From Adiantum capillus-veneris (lineage: Eukaryota; Streptophyta; Polypodiopsida; Polypodiales; Pteridaceae), in the NCBI GenBank assembly GCA_014529385.2, contig CM043952.1, positions 155,867,057 to 155,931,056 of the forward strand: 64,000 nucleotides of DNA, written 5' to 3'. The notes under the pieces were generated by a model, which had not been told where the DNA came from, did not search any database, and worked only from the letters and a program-made list of their open reading frames with translations. This document shows positions 21,570-32,299 of this stretch, in pieces. Each line of letters opens with the position of its first letter. Position 1 is the stretch's first letter. The position numbers and the translations under genes were made by a program.

Positions 21570-21584
21570 CTCCCCCCCTCCTAG
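21570..21584 (-). promoter_or_regulatory. Internal polypurine tract of the giant element
   Basis: The - strand reads CTAGGAGGGGGGGAG, identical over all 15 bases to the tract at the 3' LTR about 10 kb away. The bases upstream (GTCCGGGAGGAC) also resemble those before the 3' tract (GTCGGGGACGAC). It lies after the pol reading frame and before the accessory module. It may act as a central plus-strand primer or may mark an ancestral 3' end. Confidence 0.75.
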
Positions 21585-21693
21585 CTGGAGTCCTCCCGGA
21601 CGACAAGGTATCGCCTCAGTGTATGTGCAGTGCATGGGTTAAAAAAATTTTGATAATGCTTGGTCGTGTAATGTGGCCCTATTTTATGCATAC

Positions 21694-22143
21694 TCAGTCA
21701 ATGCATGGAAAATTCAATGTTGTGCAAGGGGAGGGAATAAGCAAGATGCTTATTGGCATTCGACATCGAGGTTTCCTGTTTGTTGTTGATTTGGTTGGCA
21801 CATTTTCTTTGCAAGTAAAATTTATAATTCTACAACTCTCTGCTTGATCGTCTTTCTTGCTACATGCGCTTGGTTTTCCGCTACTGTCGATATGGCCATG
21901 GGTGTCTCCTTTGAGAGAATTGTCGTGGCGGAATTGGCCATAGTCTTTGTCTCTTTTGCTTTCCATTTGTAGCTTTGTTTTGGAGGTTTTTGGAGGTTTA
22001 TGGACACGTTCATGGGCGTCATTGGTGTGATGTTGAACGGCATCCACATAGATCGGTTTTACGGTGTCATATGTAGTGTGTGTCTGCATGCCGATGTTGC
22101 TTGTAGTGAAGGGAGTTCCTGTTGCTTTGGTTTCAGGATCCAA
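21694..22143 (-). pseudogene. C-terminal tail of the pol region, unknown
   Basis: An open stretch of about 149 codons, rich in Thr, Lys, His and Ser, follows the second protease-like domain and precedes the internal polypurine tract. No domain is recognised. It is probably the disordered end of the polyprotein or plain leader sequence. Confidence 0.3.
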
Positions 22144-22312
22144 ATGCGAGTCGCATTTAATTTTTTACTGAGCATTCTCTTTGGGATCCATATCTTTTTT
22201 ATTCCCTTGGTTTTTGGTTGAACTGTGTTCTCCTTTTGACTTCTTCGGTTGTATTGCATGTATGCCATGTCACCTTTATCCTTTTGCACCCATACTTGTT
22301 TTCGCATGCTGC

Positions 22313-22949
22313 TTACCTTGTTCCTTTCACTGTGGTTTGTGTTGTTTTATGTATGTAGTGAACATGGTTGGCAGTTCCCTGGTTGGCCGCCATGGGTATT
22401 GTGTTGTACTTTAGTGGCACCCATCCTTTTGGTTCTTTATCTCGTAATTGTGGTGCTGTCATCTGGTTCTTCCGGGGTTGCTGAGCAAAGGCTACCACCT
22501 GTTGTTCTTGTGCATGCTGAATTTTGACTGCATCCAAATTCCAATCTATCTGCATATTATACTCTTTTTGCCAAGGTTGTCCCAACAACATGGGGTGTAG
22601 TGTGCTTTCATCCTCAACCACGTAGCTTGTGTGGGTAAATATATTGATGTATTTGTACATGCAATATAGTCTGGACCAATGTTTTTAGCGAATGTGATGT
22701 ACTACTTTCCAACACTTGTGAGGTAGGATGTAGTTGATCTTTGGGCTTGAGCTGTTTGTATAATTTGTAAGAGATCAGATTTTCTTGAGCTCCTGAATCA
22801 AGCAATGCCGTCGATTCAGCTTGATTGCTACCCACTTTGACTGCAATTATTGGCTCCACTGTGTCTTTACCAAAATTCGTTAGTCGAATAGCATTTATTC
22901 GCAACGGTGATCCACATTGTTGTTGTTGTCGTAGAATCCTTCTTTTCAC
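22313..22949 (-). pseudogene. Second retropepsin-like domain, downstream of integrase
   Basis: Two overlapping frames give one domain: 'STALLDSGAQENLISYKLYK' (retropepsin D-S-G-A core with hydrophobic flanks), a middle strand region, a frameshift near 22640, then 'LHPMLLGQPWQKEYNMQIDW', matching the 'hydrophobic-LG.PW' psi-loop strand of retropepsins. A separate, standard protease exists upstream of RT (34787-35463), so the element carries two. Retropepsins cut the polyprotein; the role of a second one after integrase is unknown to me. A Glu/Lys-rich, then Gln-rich linker joins it to the integrase C-terminus. Confidence 0.7.
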
Positions 22950-23563
22950 AACTGCGTTCTTTTGCTTCTGCTTGGGCCTCTTCTCGTACCCTCTCTTTCT
23001 CCTTCATCCGTTGTTTTTCTTGATGGATTTTTTGAAGCATATACTGTGTTAGTGGTAAATGATTTTTTTTTAATCGACACCTACTAATCCAATTTGGAAT
23101 TTCTTCTCCTGCTAATGTAGCAAGTTTGATAGCTCCACTTTGTGATAAGTCACTAATCACAAAGGGTCCCATCCCTCGCTTTTTAAGTTTTTTGGCATAT
23201 TGCTTCAAGGTATAAATAAGTACATAATCACCTGTTCTGAACTCTTTCGTGCGCACATGCTTGTCAAAAAACTCTTTTTGTCTTCTCTTTTTAGCATAGA
23301 TCGAAGGTACAGCTCTCAATCAAAGTTCATCTAGCTTTTCAAGATCATCTATTCTTGAAGAGAGGTCATGCCCTGTCCATTCCAAGCGTTTCGCTACTCG
23401 TAGAGTTGGAACTAAAAACTCTATGGACAATATAGCGTTTAGACCAAAAACCATGTTGTACGGTGTCGTTCCGATTGATGTTTTGTAAGCTACCCTGTAT
23501 GCCCATAGTGTTGAGTGTAACTGTTGATCCCAGTCTGTCCTTGACTCTGATACAATTTTAGTC
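22950..23563 (-). pseudogene. Integrase C-terminal part of the giant element
   Basis: It continues the integrase core after the chromovirus insertion: 'DWDQQLHSTLWAYRVAYKTS', 'GTTPYNMVFGLNAILSIEF', a stop near 23325, then 'DYVLIYTLKQYAKKLKKRGM', 'GPFVISDLSQSGAIKLATL' and 'PNWISRCRLKK'. This is the standard C-terminal beta-barrel region of non-chromoviral gypsy integrases, without a chromodomain. The reading joins exactly to 31171 when the 23564-31165 element and one copy of TAGTC are removed. Confidence 0.88.
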
Positions 23564-24230
23564 TGTTACGAGACTGGGCACCCTCCTGTTGTAGTGGTTA
23601 GCTGCAATTGGGATAGCTTGGCGTAATGGTTAATTATGTGCTGTCTATTTATTTTACTAATTGAGTTGATGATGATTTTATAGAGTGGAATGCGGGGAGT
23701 TGACGAAGAGGCGACGGCAATTACTCTTGGCCATTTTATATTTGCACAGTTTCTTAGAACATCATTTCAATAAGCCACTATGGCTCTGTAAATAGTTGTA
23801 GTGGGAACTCCCCTTATGGGTCATGCAAGAACTAATGATCTTCACTCATTTGCAAAAGTAAAGTGGTTGTAAAAGAGGAGCCTCAATTTTTGGCACCTTA
23901 AATTCAAAGTAATATATTAAATACCAACTCCACAAGAGAGGTGCCGTGGAGTTTGGGGCTAGATTTAGGCCTTTCTCTTGCAGATTCTCTTCTCTACTCT
24001 CTTAAGCTATGGTTATTTTGCTGTGTACTCTCTAATCTAGTCTCCATCTCTTACACTCTCTTACAAGTTTGTCTATGTCAATTCTATGTTTACTGTGTGT
24101 GTGTGTGTCATAGTCTAGGTGAGTGTGTGTGTGCTTGGAAATTGGAAGAAGAGGTGGACAGTTTGATGGTGATGGCTTGAAAGCTTGTGTTGAGTATTCT
24201 AAGCGGTCGATCTCCCCTCTTCTCCCAATA
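23564..24230 (+). repeat. 5' LTR of chromovirus A
   Basis: 667 bp, starting TGTTACGAGAC and ending CCAATA where the partner ends CCAACA, so the terminal CA has mutated to TA. It contains a short GT run near 24096-24108 where the partner LTR has a 54-bp run. Confidence 0.92.
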
Positions 24231-24231
24231 G

Positions 24232-24243
24232 TGGTATCAGAGC
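24232..24243 (+). promoter_or_regulatory. Primer binding site of chromovirus A (initiator Met tRNA)
   Basis: TGGTATCAGAGC one base after the 5' LTR. Confidence 0.92.
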
Positions 24244-25660
24244 GTACAGGTTCGGTTGAATTGGCATCAGATTTCAATATCAAGGAGGGACTTTTCGATT
24301 CGACAAACTCGATTTCTCAAATTATCGAATTTGCAAGTCAAATCTTCTTGGTCATAATTTCGAAGCTTAATGGGCATTTGAATTCAAATTTATAGGAGCA
24401 AATTACGAAATTGCAGCACCAAGTTTGCAATATCAAGGCTTACCTGACGACTAATTGGCAATCGGCTAATTATTTCTACTCATCGACAATCGAAATTGGT
24501 ATGGCAAGCTTAAAAATTCAATTCTTTGGCTAACTCTCGTGGATTGTGGGAAAGGAAATAGCAATTAGGAATTCGGATCTAAACTCCTTCACAGCAAGGA
24601 AAGGGAGAGCAAGAATTGAAGGAAACAAGGCAATCGAGTCATGTCGTGATTCGGCTTGTCAATGCGAAGCGGCATCGGGAGGCGTAAGAGAAGGCAAGGA
24701 AGACATTGAGGAAAGTCTGTGTGAATCCCTGATTACACACAAAAACCCCCCTCTGTCGACCTCCACCAAAACCCACCTTATTAACCCCAATAGGGGCGCC
24801 TTGGTCTGCTGGTCACTTCGTCCTCCTTCCCCGCATCCTAGAACGGCTTCTGTACGACACCAGAGCTCCAACATCCATCAACGATGTCTCCCTCGCTGCC
24901 TGCAGTCTATTTTCAGTTTTTTTTACACTTTATGCTCTCAATATAGTGTCCTCATGCAAAGTGAGTTCCCACTGGATAGTCCAGGGCCGCCCATTGCAGG
25001 CATTGTTTTATAAAAACACAAAAAAAAGAGGCAAAAGACCCATTTATTTATGCAATCAGTCTTCCCTTGTTCCTCAACAAAAAACAAAAAAAAAGTGGTC
25101 AGTTGCGTACCAAGCATTAAAGCAATTGACAGGTTTTGTTCCTCATTTTCAAAAATCCCTCGATTAACTACCCACTTCATACAAACCTCGCAGACGAAAG
25201 GCCGTCAACCCCACTCTTTGCCCTTTTTACGCTCACAGTCATAATTCAAAAAGGGGGGCATCTTCAATCGACGTACAGACACCAGTTCAATGACCTTTGG
25301 CTTTATGTCTCACGAAAGCCGTTTCTATTCATTCAAGCTACGATAAACCTTCCCTTTTGTTACCAACTGACTGCCGTTAATTTTGGGACTAAGGGGGACT
25401 GGACGTTGTAAAATTCAACTGGCTCGGTGACGCACCGTCGGACTGTCTATTCTCTGGCAATTTCCTAGCGCATCGCCATTCTGGACTGGATGCCACCGCT
25501 CGTTCTCAGCTAAGTACATTACATTTTTGTTATTTATTTTATTTTATTCCGCATATTGCATCTGCGAATACCACCAAATAGCCTTTTTAAGCATTACCTT
25601 TTAATTATTTATTAAAAAAAAAACCAAAAAAAAGGAAAAGAAAAAGAAAAGCACGCAATC
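24244..25660 (+). other. Untranslated leader of chromovirus A
   Basis: About 1.4 kb before Gag without a recognised domain. It has A-rich runs near 25020-25090 and 25612-25650. Confidence 0.6.
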
Positions 25661-26672
25661 ATGGCACATCTTCCTCATGCCCCCACGATTGCAGAGCAAC
25701 TTCAAAATTTACAGCAGCACTCACATATGAACGCATGTGAAGGCAAGAACTTGAAGATAAATTATTGCATTCTGCACGCACCGAATCTGCACCGACACCC
25801 AAGAAAAACAAAATTAGCAGAAAAGCCTTCACTTTCAAAGATTTTGATGGCACTAAAGATGCTAGCACGGTTCTAGCATGGGTTAGTCAACTAGATGACT
25901 ATTTTCATGATGAATACTTTCCCGAGCGTGAAATGGTAAAGTGTGCATCCAATCATCTCACTAGCAGTGCTACATTGTGGTGGAACGCCACCAAACAACA
26001 TGGAAGAAGACCACGCACATGGAATGCATTTAAAAAAGTATTTTTACCCCAATTTTTGCCCACAGAGTACAAAGCTAAAGCACGACGTCAATGGGATTTA
26101 ATTCGACAGGGTAGAAATGAAGATGTACAGGGTTACACTGACCATTTTTGGAATTGTCTAATTCAATTGCAAGCTATTGAACATGTTAGTCGCAGGAAAT
26201 TGAAGCGAAAGTACATATCAGGCTTGGTACAACAAATTAGTGTTGAGGTAGATATGTTCGAACCAGATTCTCTGTCAAAGGCCATTAACTTGGCTCTCAA
26301 CGCGGAAAAGAAGAAAGGTGGACATTCCTCTCACACTGATCAACCTGCTAACACTAACCACAACAAGAGACCTCCTTTTTCTCCTAACTTTGACAAAAGT
26401 AAACACCAAAGCCGTACCTTTTTCAAAAGATGAAGATTGACAATCCTCCTACCACTGCTCAACCTCATACGAGCAACAACCACAACAACACTCAGCAACG
26501 AGGCAACCAACATCCTTTCAACCAGCATTCTCCTCCAAATTCTAATGGTAACAAAAAGGTGAAGTGTTTTAAATGCTTTCAATATGGTCACTATGCAGAC
26601 AAGTGCCCAAATGGTCATGCTAAGGGCAATGGTCAATCCAGTAGCCATTCCAATGGACTCAACAGAAATTAA
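25661..26672 (+). pseudogene. Gag of chromovirus A
   Basis: A start at 25661 ('MAHLPHAPTIAEQL') leads in a first frame, then a shift to the frame from 25765 carries the retrotransposon Gag domain: 'AFTFKDFDGTKDASTVLAW', 'TLWWNATKQHGRRPRTWNAF', 'ARRQWDLIRQGRNEDVQGY'. A second break at 26430-26433 (TGA overlapping ATG) moves to the frame holding the zinc knuckle CFKCFQYGHYADKC (CCHC). The domain packages element RNA in virus-like particles. Two frame breaks make it a pseudogene. Confidence 0.88.
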
Positions 26673-26753
26673 AATAAAAAACCCTTCAACAACAACCGCC
26701 CCAATGGAGCTACTCTTAACCTCATCGAAGATGCTATACCTGACGACAACGAA

Positions 26754-29700
26754 GTGGAAGTTAACTACAGTGAGGGATATGATCCTGAATATGATAACGA
26801 TGACAACCCATCCTCAAGTACTCCTATATCTCCTCACACTTTGTTTAAGGTGCAAGGCTCTGCTAAGGGTGAAAATGTCACCATTCTGCTAGATGATGGT
26901 AGTAGCCATGATTTCATTTCCACACGACTGGCACAACAACTATCACTCTGTGAAATCTCATCACCTCATAAGGTCAAAACTGTTTTTAATAATCAATGTT
27001 TTAATTGTAAAACTCAAGTCACTGTTTGCATTGGTGAATTCACACAAGCACGTACATTTTTGGTAGCACCATTACATGGTCTTGATATGATTTTGGGAAT
27101 GCCATTTCGTCATGAATTTGACCCGTTGATTAATTATAAAACACGTACAATGTCTCTCACTCATAATAATAAAACTTTCTCCATCCAAGCAACACTGGCA
27201 CAACAAAAATTTCCACTTCTCTCTCACACTCAAGCCAAACGGGCAATTCGAAAACAGGGGAAAACATATCTAGTCTTGGTAAATCAAATTGTTGCTGAAA
27301 CTGAAACTTCACGTAATTCCACACATGTTGAATTTCTCTCACAATTTAAAGATTGTTTCATGCATGATCTGCCACCTGGAATTCCACCATCATGCCCCGA
27401 AGACCACAAAATTGACATCATATCGGGTAGCGAACCTCCTTGTAGAGCACCTTATCGTGTAAATCCTACCGCACACAGGGAAATACAAACTCAAATCACT
27501 GATTTACTTGACCGAGGCTTAATCCGACCTAGTAGTTCACCATACGGAGCTCCAGTACTTCTTGTCAAGAAGAAAAATAGAACCTTTCGTATGTGTATCG
27601 ACTACAGGGCTTTAAACAAGATCACCATTAGGAATAGGTTTCCTATTCCTAGAGTGGATGACCTATTAGACAAACTGAAAGGGGCACACATCTTTAGCAA
27701 AAATTGACCTTAAATCAGGGTATCACCAAGTCAAAATGTTTGAACATGATATCTACAAAACTGCTTTCAAAACACAAACTGGACACTATGAATTTCTTGT
27801 CATGCCATTTGGTTTGACAAATGCACCAGCTACATTCACACGCGTGATGAATTGCATTTTCATTGACCATCAAGATTTTGTGATTGTATTTTTTGATGAC
27901 ATTTTGGTATTCAGTAAATCTGAAGCAGAGCATAAGTAGCATTTAACACGTGTATTTGATCTGCTTGCACAAAATCACTTGTATTTGAATCCTGAAAAAA
28001 GTTCATTTTTCCAATCTGAAATTGAATATTTGCGACATATTGTATCGGGTAAGGGAATACATGTCGATCCAAAGAAAATTTAAGCCATTCAATCCTGACC
28101 TAGACCCAAAAACTTGCATGAGCTACGATCTTTTATTGGTCTTTGTAGCTATTACAGGAAATTTGTTCGTAATTTTACTTACAAAGAACATTATTTGACT
28201 CTCTTGTTGAAGAAAAACACGCCTTATGAATGGACTGATTTGCAAGAAAGCTCATTTAATGCACTTAAACATGCTTTGACTAATGCACCTGTATTGCAAT
28301 TGCCTGATTTTGAAAGACCATTCTTTGTGGTAGTCACTGATGCTAGTGGAAAAGGTATCGGTGCAGTCCTTATGCAAGATAGCCATCCAATTGCTTTCGA
28401 AAGTCGTAAATTCAAACCATCTGAAACAAAGTTCAGTACTTATGACAAAGAGTTGACTGCTGTGGTATATGCATTGAAAATCTGGAAACACTACGTAATG
28501 GGTACTGACTTGATCATTAAAACTGATCAACAAAGTATCAAATATTTACTTTCTCAGCCCTTAATAGATGATAGACATATTAAGTGGTCCGCTTTTATTC
28601 AAAGTTTCCAGCCCAACATTCAATACCAACCTGGTAAAGAAAACGTTGTAGCTGATGCTTTGAGTAGAAGACCCTCACTTAATCATCTATCAATCATTAC
28701 GGGAACTTCCTTTGACACTATGCCTGGCACTTATGCACATGATGATGACTTCAAAACGACATGGTTGCACATGCTTGATAATTCTGTACACACATTTCTT
28801 GAATACACTATTCAAGAAAACTTCCTTTATTTCAAACAAAAATTGTGTGTGACTAAACCTTTTCGTACATTAATTATTGAAGAATTGCACAAACCACCTT
28901 ATGCTAGACATGGAGGATTTGCTGCAATTTTTCAAAATTTATGTCATGATTTCTATTGGCCTACTATGAGAATGGATGTTAAATAGTATGTTTCAACTTG
29001 TTTGATTTGTCAAAACATCAAAGCAGCTACAGGTAAGAAATTGGGACTTTTATACCCTCTCCCCATTCCTGAAAGACCTTGGGAACATATTTCCATGGAT
29101 TTTGTTACTGGTTTCCCACTCACAACACACAAACATGACATGATATGGACTATTATTGATTGTTTCTCTAAAAAAGCGTACTTTGTTCCATGTAAGAAAA
29201 CACTCACAGCACATCAAGCTGCAGTTTTGTTTCTGAAGACTGTTTTTCCACATCATGGTTTGCCTAAAGTGATTATTTCTGATCGAGACTCAAAATTTTG
29301 TAGTGCTTTTTGGACTACTATATTTGAAAATCTTGGCACTACACTTGACTTCACTTCTGCATTTCATCCTGAATCTAATGGTCAAACCGAAGTCACCAAC
29401 CACACTATTATTGACTTATTGAAAGCTTATGTTTCCTCTCAACCTAAGAAATGGGATGACTACCTACATATTCTGCAATTTTCATACAACAACACCACTC
29501 ACACTTCCACGGGTAAATCTCCCTTTAAAATTGTATATGGTCACTCACTCCCTACTCCTGCTTCACGTCTTTCTAATGTTGTGCCTGTCGCTCATGATTT
29601 CACTACTGACTTTCATGATATTTATGCAAGTGTGCATTCTGCCATTAAACACTCACAAGAACTTTACACCAAGCATACTAACAAGCACCTCAAGACACAC

Positions 29701-30400
29701 CAATTCAAAGAAGGTGATCATGTTTTACTTCGTATCGAAAAACGAAGGATCAAAAGTGTTGATACTAATGTCTTTGTTAAGCTTGCTCCTCGTTTTTATG
29801 GACCATTCAAAATTTCAGTTGTCATTAATGATGTTTCTTTTTGTTTAGACCTACCTGCACATTGGTACATTCACAACGCCTTTCACATTAGTCTTTTACG
29901 CCCATTCCGAGGACCCCTACCTACATACCACATTTATGAAGACCCACCTTCACTTGTAGACCAAGAAGAGCAACTCATCCCTAATAAAATAGTTGACCAT
30001 GAAACCACCACTATACGCACTGGAATGGTTTATAACCGTTACCTTTTGACCATTCAAAATTTCAGTTGTCATTAATGATGTTTCTTTTCGTTTAGACCTA
30101 CCTGCACATTGGCACATTCACAACGCCTTTCACATTAGTCTTTTACGCCCATTCCGAGGACCCCTACCTACATACCACATTTATGAAGACCCACCTTCAC
30201 TTGTAGACCAAGAAGAGCAACTCATCCCTAATAAAATAGTTGACCATGAAACCACCACTATACGCACTGGAATGGTTTATAACCGTTACCTTTTGACTTT
30301 CAAGGGCCACCCTAGAGAGGATCCCAAATGGATGCCTGAAAAGTTTTTTCGCAAATTTCCTGACCTTCTCCACACTTTCCATCACTCACGGTCCAGTTGA
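26754..30400 (+). pseudogene. Pol of chromovirus A: protease, RT, RNase H, integrase, chromodomain
   Basis: Order: protease '[13 protein letters not shown]' (D-D-G-S where D-S-G-S is usual); RT '[14 protein letters not shown]', a frameshift near 27700, then '[13 protein letters not shown]' and 'VFFDDILVF' (FFDD catalytic pair); a stop at 27937-27939; RNase H 'VVVTDASGKGIGAVL', 'YDKELTAVVYAL', 'ADALSRRP'; integrase H2C2, with a stop at 28984-28986 between its His and Cys pairs; the core 'ISMDFVTGF', 'IISDRDSKFCSAFW' and 'FHPESNGQTEVTN'; then 'IHNAFHISLLRPF' and a chromodomain-like end ('NRYLLTFKGHPREDPKW', final TGA 30398-30400). A 247-bp tandem duplication splits the C-terminus. Confidence 0.93.
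29801..30294 (+). repeat. 247-bp tandem duplication in chromovirus A integrase end
   Basis: Copies 29801-30047 and 30048-30294 differ at only about two bases. Each covers the end of integrase and the start of the chromodomain. The first copy runs into the duplicated DNA in another frame and stops at 30073-30075, while the second copy leads into the intact chromodomain end. The high identity means it arose recently relative to the other damage. Confidence 0.92.
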
Positions 30401-30437
30401 TTTCTCTATTGAGCAACTGAGGACAGTTTCTATCCCT

Positions 30438-30987
30438 GGTGGGAGGGATGTTACGAGACTTGGCACCCTCCTATTGTAGTGGTTAGCTGCAATTGGGATA
30501 GCTGGGCGTAATGGTTAATTATGTGCTGTCTATTTATTTTACTAATTGAGTTGATGATGATTTTGTAGAGTGGAATGCGGGGAGTTGACGAAGAGGCGAC
30601 GGCAATTACTCTTGGCCATTTTATATTTGCACAGTTTCTTAGAACATCATTTCAATAAGCCACTATGGCTCTGTAAATAGTTGTGGTGGGAACTCCCCTT
30701 ATGGGTCATGCAAGAACTAATGATCTTCACTCATTTGAAAAAGTACAGTGGTTGTAAAAGAGGAGCCTCAATTTTTGGCACCTTAAACTCAAAGTAATAT
30801 ATTAAATACCAACTCCACAAGAGAGGTGCCGTGGAGTTTGGGGCTAGATTTAGGATTTTCTCTTGCAGATTCTCTTCTCTACTCTCTTAAGCTATGGTTA
30901 TTTTGTTGTGTACTCTCTAATCTAGTCTCCATCTCTTACACCTCTCTTACACTCTCTTACAAGTTTGTCTATGTCAATTCTATGTTT

Positions 30988-31045
<58 letters not shown>

Positions 31046-31165
31046 ATAGTCTAGGTGAGTGTGTGTGCTTGGAAATTGGAAGAAGAGGTGGACAGTTTGA
31101 TGGTGATGGCTTGAAAGCTTGTGTTGAATATTCTAAGCGGTCGATCTTCCCCTCTTCTCCCAACA
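30438..31165 (+). repeat. Polypurine tract and 3' LTR of chromovirus A
   Basis: GGTGGGAGGGA (30438-30448) precedes the LTR start TGTTACGAGAC (30449). The LTR is 717 bp, longer than its partner mainly because of a (GT)27 run at 30991-31044. It ends CCAACA and is followed by TAGTC. Confidence 0.92.
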
Positions 31166-31575
31166 TAGTCAGAACAGTGCATAGTGTTTTATATGTGGCC
31201 TCAACTTGTTCATTTTCTTGTGGATGATATGGAGCAGATTTTCTATGTATGACCATGAATTCCTCTAGCAAATTTCAATGACTTCATTAAGAAAATGTGT
31301 TCCTCGATCACTGACAATTTCTATTGGTAATCCGTATCGTACAAAGACATTCTCATATAAAAATTGCCCAGTGGTTCTTGCATCCACTTTTTGTGTTGCC
31401 TTGGCTTCTGCCCATTTTGTGAGATAGTCCGTAGCCGCAATGATATATTGGGTATGGATGTGATATGCAGGGGGTGAAATAGGCCCCACAAAATCAATGC
31501 CCCATTTTGCAAATGCCCTTGCTCCCATCATTGGCAGTAGTGGCATCTCATCTCTCTTTATCGGCACCTTGGTGC
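31166..31575 (-). pseudogene. Integrase catalytic core of the giant element
   Basis: In element sense: 'WGIDFVGPISPPAYHIHTQY' (first catalytic Asp), 'YIIAATDYLTKWAEAKAT', 'YGLPIEIVSDRGTHFLNEV' (second Asp), 'KSAPYHPQENEQVEATYKTL' (third acidic position Glu). The insertion of chromovirus A cuts the gene just after 'LCTVLT'; it resumes at 23563. A frame shift lies near 31265. This joins donor DNA to target in the family. The copy is dead from the insertion alone. Confidence 0.9.
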
Positions 31576-32260
31576 ACTGACATGCGTCACAATGCTTTAC
31601 AAACTCCTCAACATCCATATGCAATGTAGGCCACCATATTCCTGCGGTTAAGACAATTTTTGCCGTCTTATCACCTGAAAAATGGCCTCCACTTATTCCT
31701 GCATGTGTGTTCTAGAATCAGCAGCTATTCGTTTTCACTTGCACAGATTCTAAGTTGATTGTCCTTCCCTCGCTTATAGAGTTGATTCCCAATTAAATTA
31801 AAGTCGCGAGCCTCTAGCTCTATAGACCTTTTCCACGCTTTTGTTATGTTTTCAAGAAATTTCCTTGTTGTTAAGAAATCTATAATATATTGACTCCATG
31901 AAGGTGCAATGTTTACCTGAAACAATGTCGCATGATCCACCGGTCGTTTGGCACTACATATAGTACAATTGTTAACATAAGCATGTGTGTCAGCATACAT
32001 AGTTGGCCAGTAAACCCCTAATTGTTTCAGTCTTTGGGGTGTTTTCATTATTGAACAATGAAATGCACAATCCTGGACGTGTGCTTCTTCAAGATAACAC
32101 TCGAATTCCTAAAGATTTATACATAATCGTAGAAGTTGGTCCGAGCCTAGATGATACAGTCGTCCTGCAATCAGCTGGAAGTTTTTTGTTTGTCGAATTG
32201 TTTGTTGTTTGGATCTGTCTTCCTTGTTATCAAATCTACCTCCAAAGGAAAGAAAGCTAA
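31576..32260 (-). pseudogene. Two tandem H2C2 zinc-binding domains with linkers
   Basis: Two complete His-His-Cys-Cys modules precede the integrase core. Module A (about 32084-31955): 'EAHVQDCAFHCSIMKTPQRL' to 'YVNNCTICSAK', with 'GVYWPTMYAD'. Module B (31705-31576): 'HAGISGGHFSGDKTAKIVL' to 'FVKHCDACQCTK', with 'GIWWPTLHMD'. The linkers before them also match each other: 'FQLIAGRLYHLGSDQLLRLC' and 'FNLIGNQLYKRGKDNQLRIC'. The whole linker-zinc unit of about 126 residues is therefore duplicated. Gypsy integrases normally have one. The copies are diverged, so the duplication is old. A stop and a shift lie near 31735-31710. Confidence 0.82.
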
Positions 32261-32299
32261 GAATTTCCTGAGACCATTTGGGTATCATTTCAATATTGA

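Larger units (their letters stand above)
23564..31165 (+). mobile_element. Nested Ty3/gypsy chromovirus A
   Basis: LTRs at 23564-24230 and 30449-31165, target duplication TAGTC (23559-23563, 31166-31170), initiator-Met primer site, polypurine tract before the 3' LTR. Gag, protease, RT, RNase H, integrase and chromodomain are in chromovirus order. It is inserted into the integrase gene of the giant element in the opposite orientation. Several single stops and frameshifts interrupt pol, so this copy is not autonomous. Confidence 0.95.

Noticed and set aside
24546..25013. 155-codon open frame in the leader of chromovirus A
   Set aside because: No domain, low-complexity composition, and it lies in the untranslated leader before a clear Gag.
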